A stretch of DNA of 64,000 nt from Mesorhizobium wenxiniae (GCF_002284535.1 NZ_NPKH01000020.1:1-64000), one strand, 5' to 3'. Shown: positions 1 through 9,601, counted from the first letter of the stretch. The notes: generated by a model not told the origin, from the letters alone. Numbers and translations are program-made.

Positions 1-74
1 AAACCATCGAGGCTACAGAATGCAACAACTACTTTGCTAACGCCGGATACGCTTCCGTCAAAACGTGAAAGATT

Positions 75-923
75 CTAGCGGCTGTCGAACATCCAGCTTC
101 GGTCGCGCCACATTTTCTCGCCGACCTGACAGTCGGTGGCCGGCTTGTCTTGCGCCAGTATCACCGGCGGATGCGCCGCTTCGTCCGCCGCCCATTGCGG
201 TGAGGCAGGCCCGGCAAGCTCGAGCACCAGCTTGCGGCGGATCGCTTCGGGAAACTGCGTCCACTCATTGACCGGGATCATGAACGCGCCGGGCCCACCG
301 ATGACGCAGTCGGTGTAGTAGCGGTCGAGATAGTTCACGTCGTAGACACTGGTGAAGCCGCTCCGAGTCATCAGCGGCAGGCCGTTGATGGTGATGCCTT
401 GCTTCACCAGCTCGTCACGGATGATGTCGACTGGAGCACCTTGATTGTTGGGGCCATCGCCTGAAATGTCGATGACGCGCTTGACGCCCTGAAAGCCGCT
501 TTCGGCGAAGAGATCGCTGCCGAATTGCAAGGCACCGGAAATCGAGGTGCGCCGTGCGCTGTTGGGCGCATGGGCGGCGAGCTGTTCGACCACCCGCTCG
601 GCGTCGGCACGATTGGCGATCACCGTCCACGGCACGATGACGTGCTGCCAGGTCGTGCCGGCCCATTCGACATAGGTGACGGCAATCTTGCCATAGGCGC
701 CATCGGCTATCGCCTGCAGTACCGTGTCGTGCGTCAGCGCCGCGACATAACCGCGACGCTGAATTTCGAGCTCCGCCGGTGACATCGACAGCGAAACGTC
801 AACCGCCAGCACCAGTTCGATATCGACGGGTTCGGCGGCGCGGGATTCCGGCGCCAGCCCCAGCATCAGCGCCAGTGCAGCGGCGCCTGAAAGGAGATGT
901 CTTGCGTGGGGAAAAGCAGACAT
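75..923 (-). CDS. DUF1194-type von Willebrand factor A domain protein, exported
   Basis: The 282-residue product starts with a typical Sec signal peptide (basic start, hydrophobic stretch at about residues 10-24, cleavage near SRAA at 27-30). It continues into a von Willebrand A-like domain with an early DVSLSM motif at 41-46, the DxSxS metal-ion-dependent adhesion site pattern. Such DUF1194 proteins are widespread in Rhizobiales and lack an established function; binding of a partner in the periplasm is inferred from the fold. A longer reading frame extends upstream to 1028, but it runs into a repeat element, and the ATG at 923 places the signal peptide at the N-terminus. The gene stands alone, convergent with nothing on its left within the window. 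Confidence 0.85.
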   Translation of the reverse strand: MSAFPHARHLLSGAAALALMLGLAPESRAAEPVDIELVLAVDVSLSMSPAELEIQRRGYVAALTHDTVLQAIADGAYGKIAVTYVEWAGTTWQHVIVPWTVIANRADAERVVEQLAAHAPNSARRTSISGALQFGSDLFAESGFQGVKRVIDISGDGPNNQGAPVDIIRDELVKQGITINGLPLMTRSGFTSVYDVNYLDRYYTDCVIGGPGAFMIPVNEWTQFPEAIRRKLVLELAGPASPQWAADEAAHPPVILAQDKPATDCQVGEKMWRDRSWMFDSR

Positions 924-981
924 TGCAGCAAGGTAAGCGATAATCGTCGCGCCACAAAGCGAAAAGCCCAGCGCCGGGCTA

Positions 982-1084
982 ATGCATGTCGCCAAAAGTG
1001 TGCAGCGGTTTGGGGTAATGACATGCATATAAACAATAACTTAAAGCGCGTCGCATGACTCCCCTCAGACACGACGCGCTTTAA
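982..1084. repeat. Mosaic palindromic intergenic repeat, copy 1 (type R1)
   Basis: Two nested inverted repeats are visible: ATGCATGTC (982-990) with GACATGCAT near 1020-1028, then TAAAGCGCGTCG with CGACGCGCTTTA at the right end. Near-identical copies occur at 21231-21313 and, in the opposite orientation, at 36496-36600. It lies upstream of the DUF1194 gene and downstream of the FAD/GcvT gene, and its second stem could also fold as a transcript end. It resembles the rhizobial intergenic mosaic elements in kind. Confidence 0.8.
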
Positions 1085-1138
1085 GGCTTTGCGTTCACAT
1101 TTTTGCGAGTCCGCCCCTCACCATCTATTGTGGGAGGC

Positions 1139-3700
1139 TCAGCTGCGTGGATTGAGGTTCTCCGGGTCGTAGAGCGGCCTGTAGCCGACGGCGGCCACTT
1201 CGACCGGGTATGTCTCGCCGAAATATTCGACGTTCAGCTTGCGGCCTTCCTGGCAATACGCCCAGGGCAGATAGGCGAGCGCGATGTTCTTGCCGATGGT
1301 CGGGCCATAGGCGATCGAGGTCGTGAACGACCGGCGGCCGAGTTCGTCGACCAGCGTCTCACCCGTTTGCGGGTCCATCACCGGCATCGTGCCGACCGGA
1401 TAACGGGCTACGCCCCTGGAATCGACATTGTCCGTCATGACAAGCGTGCAAAGCATGACCGGCTGATGCGCGCGGGCGCGATACTCCAGATGCTTTGCCT
1501 TGCCGCTGAAATCAGCCTCCTTGACCTTCGGACGGGCAAGATCGGCCTCCAGCAGATTGTACTCGGTCAAAAGATCCGCGTTCTGCAGGCGCAGGCTCTT
1601 TTCCATGCGGCGGCTGTTGGCATAGGTCTCGACGCCAAAAGCCATCACGCCGGTCGAACGCAACGCGTCCCATACGGCCAGCCCGTCTTCATATCGCATG
1701 TGCAGTTCCCAGCCCTGCTCACCGACATAGGAGATGCGGAAAGCGGTCACGTCCTTGCCGCCGACCTTGACGGGCTTGATCGCTGCAAAGGCAAAGTTCT
1801 CCGGCGTCAGCCCGTCCGGGTCCTCGACGACCTTCTGCAAGGTTGAGCGCGCGTTCGGACCCCAGATGCCGACGGTCACGTAGTTCTCGGTCACATCGGT
1901 GATGGTGACGTCGAACCCTTTGTCTTCTGCCGTCCGCCGCATGTAGTGGAAGTCCCGCGGGCCGGCATCGGCACCGTCGATGACGCGGCACCGGTCGGCC
2001 ATGCGGATGACGGTCAGGTCGGCGCGCACCATGCCTTCATCGTCGAGGAAATGCGTGTAGATGCCTTTGCCGATATTGCCGTCGCCGCCGATCTTGGCCG
2101 CGCACAGCCATTCCATCAGCGCGACATGATCCGGCCCTGCCACGTCGTACATCGCGAAATGCGATAGATTTACGATGCCGCAATCCTCGCTCATGGCGAG
2201 ATGCTCGGCATTGGAGACGCGCCAGAAATGGCGGTTGTCCCACTCGTTTTCGCGCACCGGCACCCGGTTGCCGTATTTCTCGAGCAGGTGCTCGTTGGCG
2301 GCATAGCCATGGGCGCGCTCCCAGCCGCCGAGCTCCATGAAATAGCCGCCGAGTTCCTTCTCGCGCTCCCAGAAAGGCGAGCGGCGCACGTTGCGAGCCT
2401 TGGAGAAGGGCTCGCGCGGATGGACGGCGGGATTGTAGACCTTCATCGCCGTTTCGGTGCAGCGGTCCCAGATGAACTGCTCTTGCGTCTGGTGCGGATA
2501 GAAGCGCGAATAGTCGATGGCGTGGTGGTCGATCGACGTCCGGCCGTCCGTCATCCAGTCGGCGATAAGCTTGCCCATGCCGGGGCCGTCCTTGACCCAT
2601 ATTGCGACGGCATACCAGAGGCCCCGCACCTTCTGGCTCTCGCCCATAGAGGGGCCGCCGTCTGACGTCACCTGCAGAAGCCCGTTGAAGGAATGGCTCT
2701 CATTATAACCCAGTTCGCCCAGGATCGGCGTCAGTTCCATGGCGCGCTCGAGCGGTGCCAGGATCTGTTCCATGTCGAGGTCGCGTTGCGAGGGCGAAAG
2801 ACGGGCCTGGTGTTTCTCCAGAAGGTCGCGCGGATGGCAAAGGCGCGGATTGGTCTCCTCGTAATAGCCCCATTCGATCTGCCCGCCTTCGGCGGTCTTG
2901 GGGTCGCCGGTGTCGCGCATATAGGCCGAGTTGCCCTGGTCGCGCAGCAGCGGCAAGCCGATCTCCTTGCCGGTGCCGGCGAATTCGGTGTAGGGCCCGA
3001 AGAAGGTAAGCGGATGGTCGATCGGCATCACCGGCAGGTCCTCGCCCACCATTTCCGCGATCAACCGGCCCCAAATACCCGCGCACACAATCACGTAGTC
3101 GGCCTCGATTGTGCCACGGTCGGTCACCACGCTCTTGATACGCCCGTTCTCGACGACGAGCGACTTGGCCGGCGTGTTAGCGAAGGATTTGAGCTTGCCG
3201 GAGGCTTCCGCCTGATCGACCAGCTTGCCGGCGACCGTTTGCGAGCGCGGGATGACGAGACCGGCATCGGGATCCCACAGGCCGCCCTGCACCTTCTCTT
3301 CTTCGATCAGCGGGAATTTCTGCTTGATCTCGGCCGGATCGATCAGGCGGGCACGCGTGCCGAAGGCCTTTGCCGAGGCGATCTTGCGCTTGATCTCCTC
3401 CATGCGATCGTCGTCGCCGACGCGAGCGACCTCAAGGCCGCCGATGCGGGCGTAATGGCCCATCTTCTCGTAGAAATCGATGGAATAGAGCGTCGTCCAG
3501 CAGGACAGGAAGTCATGGCTGGTCGTGTAGCAGAAGTCGGAGGCGTGCGCCGTCGAGCCGATGTCGGTCGGGATGCCTGATTTGTCGATGCCGACGATGT
3601 CGTCCCATCCGCGCTCGATCAGGTGATGGGCGACCGATGCGCCGACAATGCCGCCCAGCCCGACGATGACGACCTTCGCCTTTTCCGGAAACCCTGCCAT
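1139..3700 (-). CDS. FAD-dependent oxidoreductase / GcvT-domain fusion (dimethylglycine or sarcosine dehydrogenase family)
   Basis: The 853-residue protein has an N-terminal DAO-type FAD domain (GLGGIVG dinucleotide fingerprint at 14-20), a linker domain, and from about residue 430 a GcvT/aminomethyltransferase-like domain with its C-terminal barrel. In this family the FAD domain oxidises an N-methyl amine (dimethylglycine, sarcosine or similar) and the GcvT half passes the one-carbon unit to tetrahydrofolate. The start at 3700 is chosen because it begins directly before the Rossmann strand; 18 upstream codons add nothing. It is monocistronic and is one of three such fusions in the first 28 kb. 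The exact substrate cannot be read from sequence. Confidence 0.9.
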   Translation of the reverse strand: MAGFPEKAKVVIVGLGGIVGASVAHHLIERGWDDIVGIDKSGIPTDIGSTAHASDFCYTTSHDFLSCWTTLYSIDFYEKMGHYARIGGLEVARVGDDDRMEEIKRKIASAKAFGTRARLIDPAEIKQKFPLIEEEKVQGGLWDPDAGLVIPRSQTVAGKLVDQAEASGKLKSFANTPAKSLVVENGRIKSVVTDRGTIEADYVIVCAGIWGRLIAEMVGEDLPVMPIDHPLTFFGPYTEFAGTGKEIGLPLLRDQGNSAYMRDTGDPKTAEGGQIEWGYYEETNPRLCHPRDLLEKHQARLSPSQRDLDMEQILAPLERAMELTPILGELGYNESHSFNGLLQVTSDGGPSMGESQKVRGLWYAVAIWVKDGPGMGKLIADWMTDGRTSIDHHAIDYSRFYPHQTQEQFIWDRCTETAMKVYNPAVHPREPFSKARNVRRSPFWEREKELGGYFMELGGWERAHGYAANEHLLEKYGNRVPVRENEWDNRHFWRVSNAEHLAMSEDCGIVNLSHFAMYDVAGPDHVALMEWLCAAKIGGDGNIGKGIYTHFLDDEGMVRADLTVIRMADRCRVIDGADAGPRDFHYMRRTAEDKGFDVTITDVTENYVTVGIWGPNARSTLQKVVEDPDGLTPENFAFAAIKPVKVGGKDVTAFRISYVGEQGWELHMRYEDGLAVWDALRSTGVMAFGVETYANSRRMEKSLRLQNADLLTEYNLLEADLARPKVKEADFSGKAKHLEYRARAHQPVMLCTLVMTDNVDSRGVARYPVGTMPVMDPQTGETLVDELGRRSFTTSIAYGPTIGKNIALAYLPWAYCQEGRKLNVEYFGETYPVEVAAVGYRPLYDPENLNPRS

Positions 3701-3975
3701 GCCCGCGACTCCAAAAGTGCTGTTGCGGGCGCCGGCGCCCGCTGACCGGCGCACAATATGCAGACGACGGCCATCGCGCTACCGCCTGTTTGCGACACGC
3801 CACAGGTGCGGCGCGACCCCGGCGCATGCCCCCGAAAAATTCGAATCGATTTTCGCCTGGATCATGCGCGGAAAAATTCCACAGCGTCCTTTGCGCGCCC
3901 AAAAAGACGCGGGGCACTGCAGTTGAGATCAGCTGCTTCAAGGGAAAATGATGCGCGCCAGGCTGGAGACGGACC
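3701..3975. other. Intergenic gap without recognised feature
   Basis: This is the region between the membrane protein gene and the FAD/GcvT gene, both on the minus strand, so it should hold the promoter of the latter. I see no palindrome, riboswitch or convincing small gene in it. Confidence 0.5.
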
Positions 3976-5205
3976 TCATGGTTCATCTCCCGAAACGACG
4001 TGCAACACTGGGGCGCGACGCCCTTCGATGCTCGCCCACAGCGCCATGAAGGGGCCGGCAAGCAGCAGGAACGGCGGGATCAGATAGGGAAAGTAGATGC
4101 GGGTGTCGTGGATGGGGAAGACGGTGAACTTGGCCAGCGCGCCGAGCACCAGCGCCGCAAACAGGATACCGGCACGGCGGTCGAGCTTGAAGCCGGCGCG
4201 GCTGGTCGCATACCACCCCGCCAGCGCCAGCACCGAGACGCCGACCCAGCTGTTCAGGCTGACGGCGCGGACCAGCGAGGCGGCAAGAGCCCGGAGATAG
4301 ACGACAGCCGAGAAGGGTGGATCGAAACCGTCCATGTTGTAGTGCTGCTCGACGCTGGAGAACCACAGATGCGGCCACCAGCCGGGATGCTGTGCCCAAT
4401 GCGAGATGGCGAAATAGGCGACCAGGGAGGCGGCAAATCCGGTCAGAGCGCCCCACCCCTTCTGCCGGAAGGCGACCAGCAATGCGGCGAAGATGGCAAG
4501 AAAGACTATGTTGTCAGGCCGCGCCATGAAAGCGAGGAAAAGCAGGATCGCGGTGGCCACTTCGCGACCGCGCACATACGCAAAAAGCCCGCCGAGGAAC
4601 AGGGCGGAGCATAGCAGATCAGGTGTATTTGCCCGCGCCGCGTCGCCGAATTCGGCCATGATCAGCACCGCGCCGGCGACCGGCGCCAGCGCCAGCGCGC
4701 CTTCGGACCGCAGCCAGAGCAGCGCGATCGCACCGAACAGCAGCACCGACAATACTGAGATCACACGCATCGCCTCGACCGGCGACATCACAGAACTCAT
4801 CGTCGAAAGGATCTCGGCGTAGAGGAACTTGATCCGGTACATGCCGAGCAGCGAATGGAAGTCGGTGGCGTTCCCAGCCATATGACTGCGGAAGCCGCCG
4901 CTGTCGTCCGTCAGTGTCTTGTACTCGCCCGCCGAGACGCCGTCCCTAACCGTGCCATAAGCATAGTCGTGCAGCGCCTGCACATCGGGATAGCTGCCCT
5001 CCTCGGCGATCGCGAGGTAGGGCAGCATGTCCCAATTGGCGTCGGGGATGAACCATGTCGTCACGGCGATCAACACGATGTAAAGCGCGAAGGCCGCCGC
5101 CCCGACCGGTGCGGCAAGACGCGCATAGGTGCCCTCGCCCCACGCCAGACCGGCCTCGGTGACCCGGTCGAGCAGGTTTGTCGAAACGGGAGATTGGGTC
5201 AGCAT
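3976..5205 (-). CDS. Multi-spanning membrane protein, possible GT-C type glycosyltransferase
   Basis: The 409-residue protein has about nine or ten hydrophobic helices. The first is followed by a long loop that begins with acidic residues (PDANWDMLPY near 53-62), the place where GT-C enzymes keep their metal or lipid-phosphate binding acids. I cannot assign it to a named family. It is the last gene of a six-gene operon for a polyprenyl-phosphate-linked sugar, starting 21 bp after the aminotransferase stop. A role as the transferase that uses the lipid-linked sugar on the periplasmic side is therefore a reasonable inference. A polymerase or other membrane role is not excluded. Confidence 0.6.
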   Translation of the reverse strand: MLTQSPVSTNLLDRVTEAGLAWGEGTYARLAAPVGAAAFALYIVLIAVTTWFIPDANWDMLPYLAIAEEGSYPDVQALHDYAYGTVRDGVSAGEYKTLTDDSGGFRSHMAGNATDFHSLLGMYRIKFLYAEILSTMSSVMSPVEAMRVISVLSVLLFGAIALLWLRSEGALALAPVAGAVLIMAEFGDAARANTPDLLCSALFLGGLFAYVRGREVATAILLFLAFMARPDNIVFLAIFAALLVAFRQKGWGALTGFAASLVAYFAISHWAQHPGWWPHLWFSSVEQHYNMDGFDPPFSAVVYLRALAASLVRAVSLNSWVGVSVLALAGWYATSRAGFKLDRRAGILFAALVLGALAKFTVFPIHDTRIYFPYLIPPFLLLAGPFMALWASIEGRRAPVLHVVSGDEP

Positions 5206-5226
5206 GGTTTCGCTCGGCGGACCTGG

Positions 5227-6699
5227 CTAGCGGACCTGGCTTTTGACGAAATCCTTCACGATCGACACGATGCCGCGCGACAACAGGCTGTCGAGCGCCT
5301 CGACAAAGCGGTCGACATGTTCGCGCTGGCAGATCAACGGCGGTTCGAGACGAATGACATTGCGGTTGTATTCGGTGAAGGCGACGAGCACGTCGTAGTC
5401 GCGCAGCAACAGCGCTCCGACGAAGCCGGACAAGGATCCCTTCAGCTTCTCGTCGAGCACGCTGACCACCGGCCGCAGCACCATCGGCAGGGTCTGCGAA
5501 AAATCGTGGAATTCCAGCCCGACCATCAGGCCCTTGCCGCGGACCTCCTTGATGATCTTCGGGTATTTTTCCCTCAACGCCTGAAGGCGTTGCAGCAGGT
5601 AGTCGCCGGTCACAGCGGCGTTGTCGATGAGCCCCTCGTCGTAAAGCACGTTGAGCGCCTCGATCGAGGTGACGCAGGCCTCACCCATGCCGCCGAAGGT
5701 AGCCATGGCGTGGATCATCGCCGTCTTCGGCGTGCCATAGGCCTTCATGTAGACCTCGCGCCTGGCAATCATCGCGCCGACCGCCGCCTTGCCGCCGCCG
5801 AGCGATTTTGCCAGCGCCGTCACATCAGGAACGACGCCGTAATGCTCGAAGGCATAGAAACGGCCGGAGCGGCCATAGCCGCACTGCACTTCATCGGCGA
5901 CCCACAGCACACCGTACTGGTCGCATAGCGCACGCAGCTTCTGCCAGTATTCGGCAGGCGCCTGGATGATGCCGCCACCACCCTGGATGGTTTCCAGCAC
6001 GATGACGCCGATCTCCGGGTCCGAGCGGAAGGTGCGCTCGACCGCTTCGATGTCGGCGAAAGGGATGCGCACGACATTGTCGGCCACCTTGAAGTCGGCG
6101 CGGTAAAGCGAGCCGTCGGTGATCGCCAGCACACCCTTGGTCTTGCCGTGGAAGGAATTCTCGGCATAGACGACCTTTGGCCGCTTCGGGCCGGCGGCGC
6201 GCTCGCCGAGCTTCACGGCCGCCTCCATGGCTTCCGAGCCGGACGAGCCCAGAAACACCATGTCGAGATCGCCGGGCGAGCATTTGGCGAGATTGTGCGC
6301 CAGGGCGGCCGCATATTGCGACATGAAAGCGATGGCGATCTCCTGCCGCTTCTCCTCCTGGAATTTCTTGCGCGCATTGAGAAGGCGCGGATGATTGTGG
6401 CCGAAGGCCAGCGAGCCGAAGCCGCCGAAGAAATCCAGGATCCTGCGGCCGTTCTGGTCGATGTAGAACATGCCTTCGGCGCGCTCGATCTTGATCTTGT
6501 GGAAGCCGAGCAGCTTCATGAAATGCAGCTGGCCGGGATTGAGATGCGCCTTGAACAGGTCGGTCATGCGCGCGACGTCCATCGCCTTGGCCTGCTCGAC
6601 GCTGATCAGAACGGGCTTGGCGGTGATGGCAAGCAAAAGCGCCGGCGCGCTGACCGTGGCGCGCGCAGTCGTGTGGTCTGGTTTCGTCATGACGGTCAT
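5227..6699 (-). CDS. Class III PLP-dependent aminotransferase
   Basis: The 490-residue enzyme is of the ornithine/acetylornithine aminotransferase fold. GSSGSEAMEAA (phosphate binding), VADEVQCGYGR with the PLP-pairing Asp near 269, and LAKSLGGG with the Schiff-base Lys near 298 are all present. The start at 6699 is preferred because a GGAGA box lies eight bases upstream; 6690 is the alternative. It sits inside the DPA-like operon, 22 bp after the sugar SDR gene, so its amino acceptor may be a sugar-linked or lipid-linked intermediate, but that is inference. Sugar aminotransferases usually belong to the DegT family, which this is not. An amino acid substrate remains possible. Confidence 0.85.
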   Translation of the reverse strand: MTVMTKPDHTTARATVSAPALLLAITAKPVLISVEQAKAMDVARMTDLFKAHLNPGQLHFMKLLGFHKIKIERAEGMFYIDQNGRRILDFFGGFGSLAFGHNHPRLLNARKKFQEEKRQEIAIAFMSQYAAALAHNLAKCSPGDLDMVFLGSSGSEAMEAAVKLGERAAGPKRPKVVYAENSFHGKTKGVLAITDGSLYRADFKVADNVVRIPFADIEAVERTFRSDPEIGVIVLETIQGGGGIIQAPAEYWQKLRALCDQYGVLWVADEVQCGYGRSGRFYAFEHYGVVPDVTALAKSLGGGKAAVGAMIARREVYMKAYGTPKTAMIHAMATFGGMGEACVTSIEALNVLYDEGLIDNAAVTGDYLLQRLQALREKYPKIIKEVRGKGLMVGLEFHDFSQTLPMVLRPVVSVLDEKLKGSLSGFVGALLLRDYDVLVAFTEYNRNVIRLEPPLICQREHVDRFVEALDSLLSRGIVSIVKDFVKSQVR

Positions 6700-6721
6700 C
6701 TCAAGGGTCTCCTGCTGCCCT

Positions 6722-7729
6722 TCACTCGGCGGGCACATGTCTGGCGGCGACGGCATGGCCGTCTTTCTTGGCGCGGTATTCGCTATAGGCGGCGATCAGC
6801 ATGTCCTCGTCGCGATATTGCGGCACCCAGCCGAGTTGGCGTTCGGCCTTGGACACGTCGAGCACGCAGTCCTCGTCGGCGATCAGATACTGCTCCGGAT
6901 CCATGATCGGCATGTTCAAGAGATCGAGCAGGTCGAGCGTGCGCTTGACTGCCCAGCCCGGTGTCGGGATCAGGATCGACTTCGACCCGGCATGCCTGAT
7001 CAGATCGCCGAGCAGTTTCCGGACCGGCGGCGGGTTGAGCGAACCGAGATTATAGGCTTCATCAGGCACGCCGGCTCTCCAGGCAGCGCGCGCTGCCTCG
7101 GCGCAGTCGAACACCGAGATGAACTGATACGGGTTCTTGCCCGAGCCGATCATAGGCACCGGAAGATTCCTATCGATCAGCTTGAACAGTTTTTCGAGGA
7201 TGCCCAGGCGGCCGGGACCGATGATCAGGCGCGGCCGAAACAGCGAGATCGACATGCCGCGCTTGCGCCATTCGGCGGCCAGCTCCTCGGTCTTCTGCTT
7301 CGACCAGCCATATTCGCCGAGCGGCGCGACCGGATGTTCCTCGGTCATCGGTTGCGTGATCGTATGGCCGTAGATCATGTCGGTCGTGTAATGGACGAGC
7401 TTGGGCGCGCCGGCTCTGTCCATCGCCTTTATGATGTGCTCGGTGCCGTGGAAATTCACCGGGAAGAAGAACTGGCGGCGCTTGGCGCGCACCTGGATCG
7501 GCGACAGCATTTTCGCCGAAAGATTATAGACCATGTCGTCGGCCTTCAGCCTGACCGAAGCGACCGAGGCCGGATCGGTGACGTCGCACCTGACATATCG
7601 GACCGAACGGTAATGCGGCAGGTCGCTCTTGGCGATGTCGGCGACGACCACCTCCTCGCCGTCGGCCAGAAGTTTCGGGGCAAGGTGGCGGCCGACGAAA
7701 CCGTCGCCGCCAAAGATCACATGTCTCAT
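6722..7729 (-). CDS. NAD-dependent epimerase/dehydratase (extended SDR), sugar modifying
   Basis: The 335-residue protein has the Rossmann motif GGDGFVG at 7-13 and the catalytic YGWSK (Tyr140, Lys144), with a Thr-Thr-Asp stretch before it at about 115-117. Extended SDRs of this type act on nucleotide sugars or other activated sugars. It starts at 7729, overlapping the SMR gene by ATGA, which argues for translational coupling. No separate DprE2-type reductase is present in the operon. This protein is the obvious candidate for reducing the 2-keto intermediate made by the DprE1-like oxidase, although it belongs to a different SDR branch from classical DprE2. Confidence 0.8.
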   Translation of the reverse strand: MRHVIFGGDGFVGRHLAPKLLADGEEVVVADIAKSDLPHYRSVRYVRCDVTDPASVASVRLKADDMVYNLSAKMLSPIQVRAKRRQFFFPVNFHGTEHIIKAMDRAGAPKLVHYTTDMIYGHTITQPMTEEHPVAPLGEYGWSKQKTEELAAEWRKRGMSISLFRPRLIIGPGRLGILEKLFKLIDRNLPVPMIGSGKNPYQFISVFDCAEAARAAWRAGVPDEAYNLGSLNPPPVRKLLGDLIRHAGSKSILIPTPGWAVKRTLDLLDLLNMPIMDPEQYLIADEDCVLDVSKAERQLGWVPQYRDEDMLIAAYSEYRAKKDGHAVAARHVPAE

Positions 7730-8175
7730 CGAACAATCCCGCTGGTGTGAATCTTGTCGGGGGAAAGGCCAGCCGTCTCGTCCTCGTGCTCTCGATCGCC
7801 CAAGTCCCGGCCACTTTGGGCGATCAGCACCGTGCCGACGCAGATGAAGGCGATGCCGGCGATGCGCCAGGCATTGAGGTCTTCGCGGAAGATGAAATAG
7901 GCGAAGATAGCAACGGCGACATAGGCGAGGCTGAGGAACGGATAGGCGAAGCTGAGCTCGACCTTGGACAGCACATAGAGGTGCGAAGCCATCGAGATGA
8001 CGAAGGTGCACAGGCCGAAGAAAACCCACGGGCTGAAGACAATCTGCAACAGCTTCAGCAACGGATTGGTGCCCTCGAAGGAGATTGTACCGAGTGACAT
8101 CATGCCCTGCTTCAGCATGAGCTGCGCAGCGGCGTTGGTCATGACCGTGAACAGAATGAAGACGATGTATTTCAT
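7726..8175 (-). CDS. Small EamA/EmrE-type membrane protein (SMR superfamily), possible lipid-linked sugar flippase
   Basis: The 149-residue protein has four predicted helices and an SMR-like second half (SKVELSFAYPFLSLAYV and later REDLNAWRIAGIAFICVGTV), with a hydrophilic tail after residue 125. The known relatives closest in context are ArnE/ArnF, which flip undecaprenyl-phospho-aminoarabinose. In this operon, between a DprE1-like oxidase and a sugar SDR, flipping a polyprenyl-phosphate sugar across the inner membrane is the most economical role. A drug-efflux role cannot be excluded from sequence alone. It overlaps the next gene by four bases. Confidence 0.75.
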   Translation of the reverse strand: MKYIVFILFTVMTNAAAQLMLKQGMMSLGTISFEGTNPLLKLLQIVFSPWVFFGLCTFVISMASHLYVLSKVELSFAYPFLSLAYVAVAIFAYFIFREDLNAWRIAGIAFICVGTVLIAQSGRDLGDREHEDETAGLSPDKIHTSGIVR

Positions 8176-8246
8176 GTTTCTTCCGCCAGCCCTTCAGCCG
8201 TTCTATTACAAACCTGCAAACGCTTCATGAACTGTTCTAATTTTAT

Positions 8247-9599
8247 CTATTCTGCGGCTTCAGCGGTTTCGCGCCGAGCCTCGAGTTTTTTCGCCGTTCG
8301 CGCCCAGAAACTCGACATGAAGGCGGGATCGCGGATCGCTTCGAGGCGTTGCCATTCCGGAAAGGATGCGGCGAAAGTGTCGGCGCCCATGCGGGCGTCC
8401 TTGTAGGGATTGACCGCGCCACCGGCCGCGACCGTGATGTGGTCGAGCTCCTTCAGCAGCGCCAGCGTCCCCCGGCCACGGTTGGAAAAATCCAGCGTCA
8501 GCGTGAAACCCGGTCGCGGAAACGACAGCAGTGCCGGCGAGCGGATCGAGCCGAAGCGCTTCAGGACGGTCAGGAACGAGCCCTGCCCCGCCCGTTTTGC
8601 CGCCGCAAGCAGCGCCGGCACCGCTCGGCGCGCGACGTCTTCCGGCACCACGCTCTGGTGCTGGAAAAGCCCGTTCGGTCCGTAGAGCCGGTTCCAGTTG
8701 CCAACGCCGTCGAGCGGAAAGAAAAATTCCTGATAGCCGACCTGGCGCGGCGCGGTAGACCTGCCTTTCTTCCACCGGTAGGCGGCATTGAAGGCAGTCA
8801 GGAACGGCCGGTTGAGCACATTGAACGGCGGCTGGAACGGCACCGAAAGGTTGCCGCCGGCACGAGAGGCCACATGGGAGCCATGCTCGGCGTGATTGCC
8901 GCTAAACAGCAGCCCGCGCCCACGGCCGTGGCCGCCGGCAAGCTGGTCGATCCATGCGACGACGTATTCGTTGGCTTGGTCGGCCGCGTCGGCAAGCTCG
9001 AAGAATTCGCCGAGGTCGCGGAACGGCGTCGCCGTCTCGACGATGTCGAGGGATGGCACCCGCATCAGCCGGATCGATGCGGACAGGATCAGTCCGGTCA
9101 GCCCCATGCCGCCGATCGTCGCCGCAAACAGGCGTGCATTGTCGGTGGCCGAGCAGTAATGGGGCCGTCCATCCGATTTTAGCAGCGTGAACGATTCGAC
9201 GTGGCAGCCGAAGGTGCCGCGCCGGTGATGGTTCTTGCCGTGAACGTCATTGGCGATGGCGCCGCCGAGCGTGACGACCTGCGTGCCTGGAACGACGGCC
9301 GGAAAGAAACCGTATGGCGCTGCATGGGCGATGATGTCGGACAGAAGCACGCCGGCCTCGGCCTCTATCACGCCTGTCTCGGCATTGAAGGCGCGGATCC
9401 TGTTCAGCGGCCGCATGTCGACGACCATGCCGGCCTGGTTCTGGCAGGAATCGCCGTAGGAGCGGCCGTTGCCGTAGGCGAGCAAGGCATTTCTTGCCGC
9501 CTTGCCGCTCTTCAGCAGCGCAACAGCGTCGTCCGCCGGGATCACATCGAGTGCCGGCGGCGTGGCAAGACCGAAGCTCTGGAACCGCTGCTTCGCCAC
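8247..9599 (-). CDS. DprE1-like FAD-linked oxidase (polyprenylphosphoryl-ribose 2'-oxidase family)
   Basis: The 450-residue protein is a vanillyl-alcohol-oxidase-type flavoenzyme. AYGNGRSYGDS (41-51), VPGTQVVTLGGAIANDVHGK (103-122, the FAD pyrophosphate region) and the following NHHRRGTFGCHV closely follow the mycobacterial DprE1 pattern. A C-terminal NPYKDARMGAD segment near residue 397 carries the Lys equivalent to the active-site Lys of that family. DprE1 oxidises the 2'-hydroxyl of decaprenylphosphoryl-ribose as the first half of epimerisation to arabinose. It follows the UbiA gene by two bases, which supports the same substrate chain here. Confidence 0.88.
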   Translation of the reverse strand: MAKQRFQSFGLATPPALDVIPADDAVALLKSGKAARNALLAYGNGRSYGDSCQNQAGMVVDMRPLNRIRAFNAETGVIEAEAGVLLSDIIAHAAPYGFFPAVVPGTQVVTLGGAIANDVHGKNHHRRGTFGCHVESFTLLKSDGRPHYCSATDNARLFAATIGGMGLTGLILSASIRLMRVPSLDIVETATPFRDLGEFFELADAADQANEYVVAWIDQLAGGHGRGRGLLFSGNHAEHGSHVASRAGGNLSVPFQPPFNVLNRPFLTAFNAAYRWKKGRSTAPRQVGYQEFFFPLDGVGNWNRLYGPNGLFQHQSVVPEDVARRAVPALLAAAKRAGQGSFLTVLKRFGSIRSPALLSFPRPGFTLTLDFSNRGRGTLALLKELDHITVAAGGAVNPYKDARMGADTFAASFPEWQRLEAIRDPAFMSSFWARTAKKLEARRETAEAAE

Positions 9600-9601
9600 G
9601 C

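Noticed and set aside
2693-3580. 295-codon frame antisense to the FAD/GcvT gene
   Set aside because: It lies wholly inside a well-supported gene; long antisense frames are common where third positions are GC-rich.
4855-5928. 357-codon frame antisense to the membrane protein and aminotransferase genes
   Set aside because: It spans two real genes on the other strand, including their junction, and its composition is unlike any protein family.
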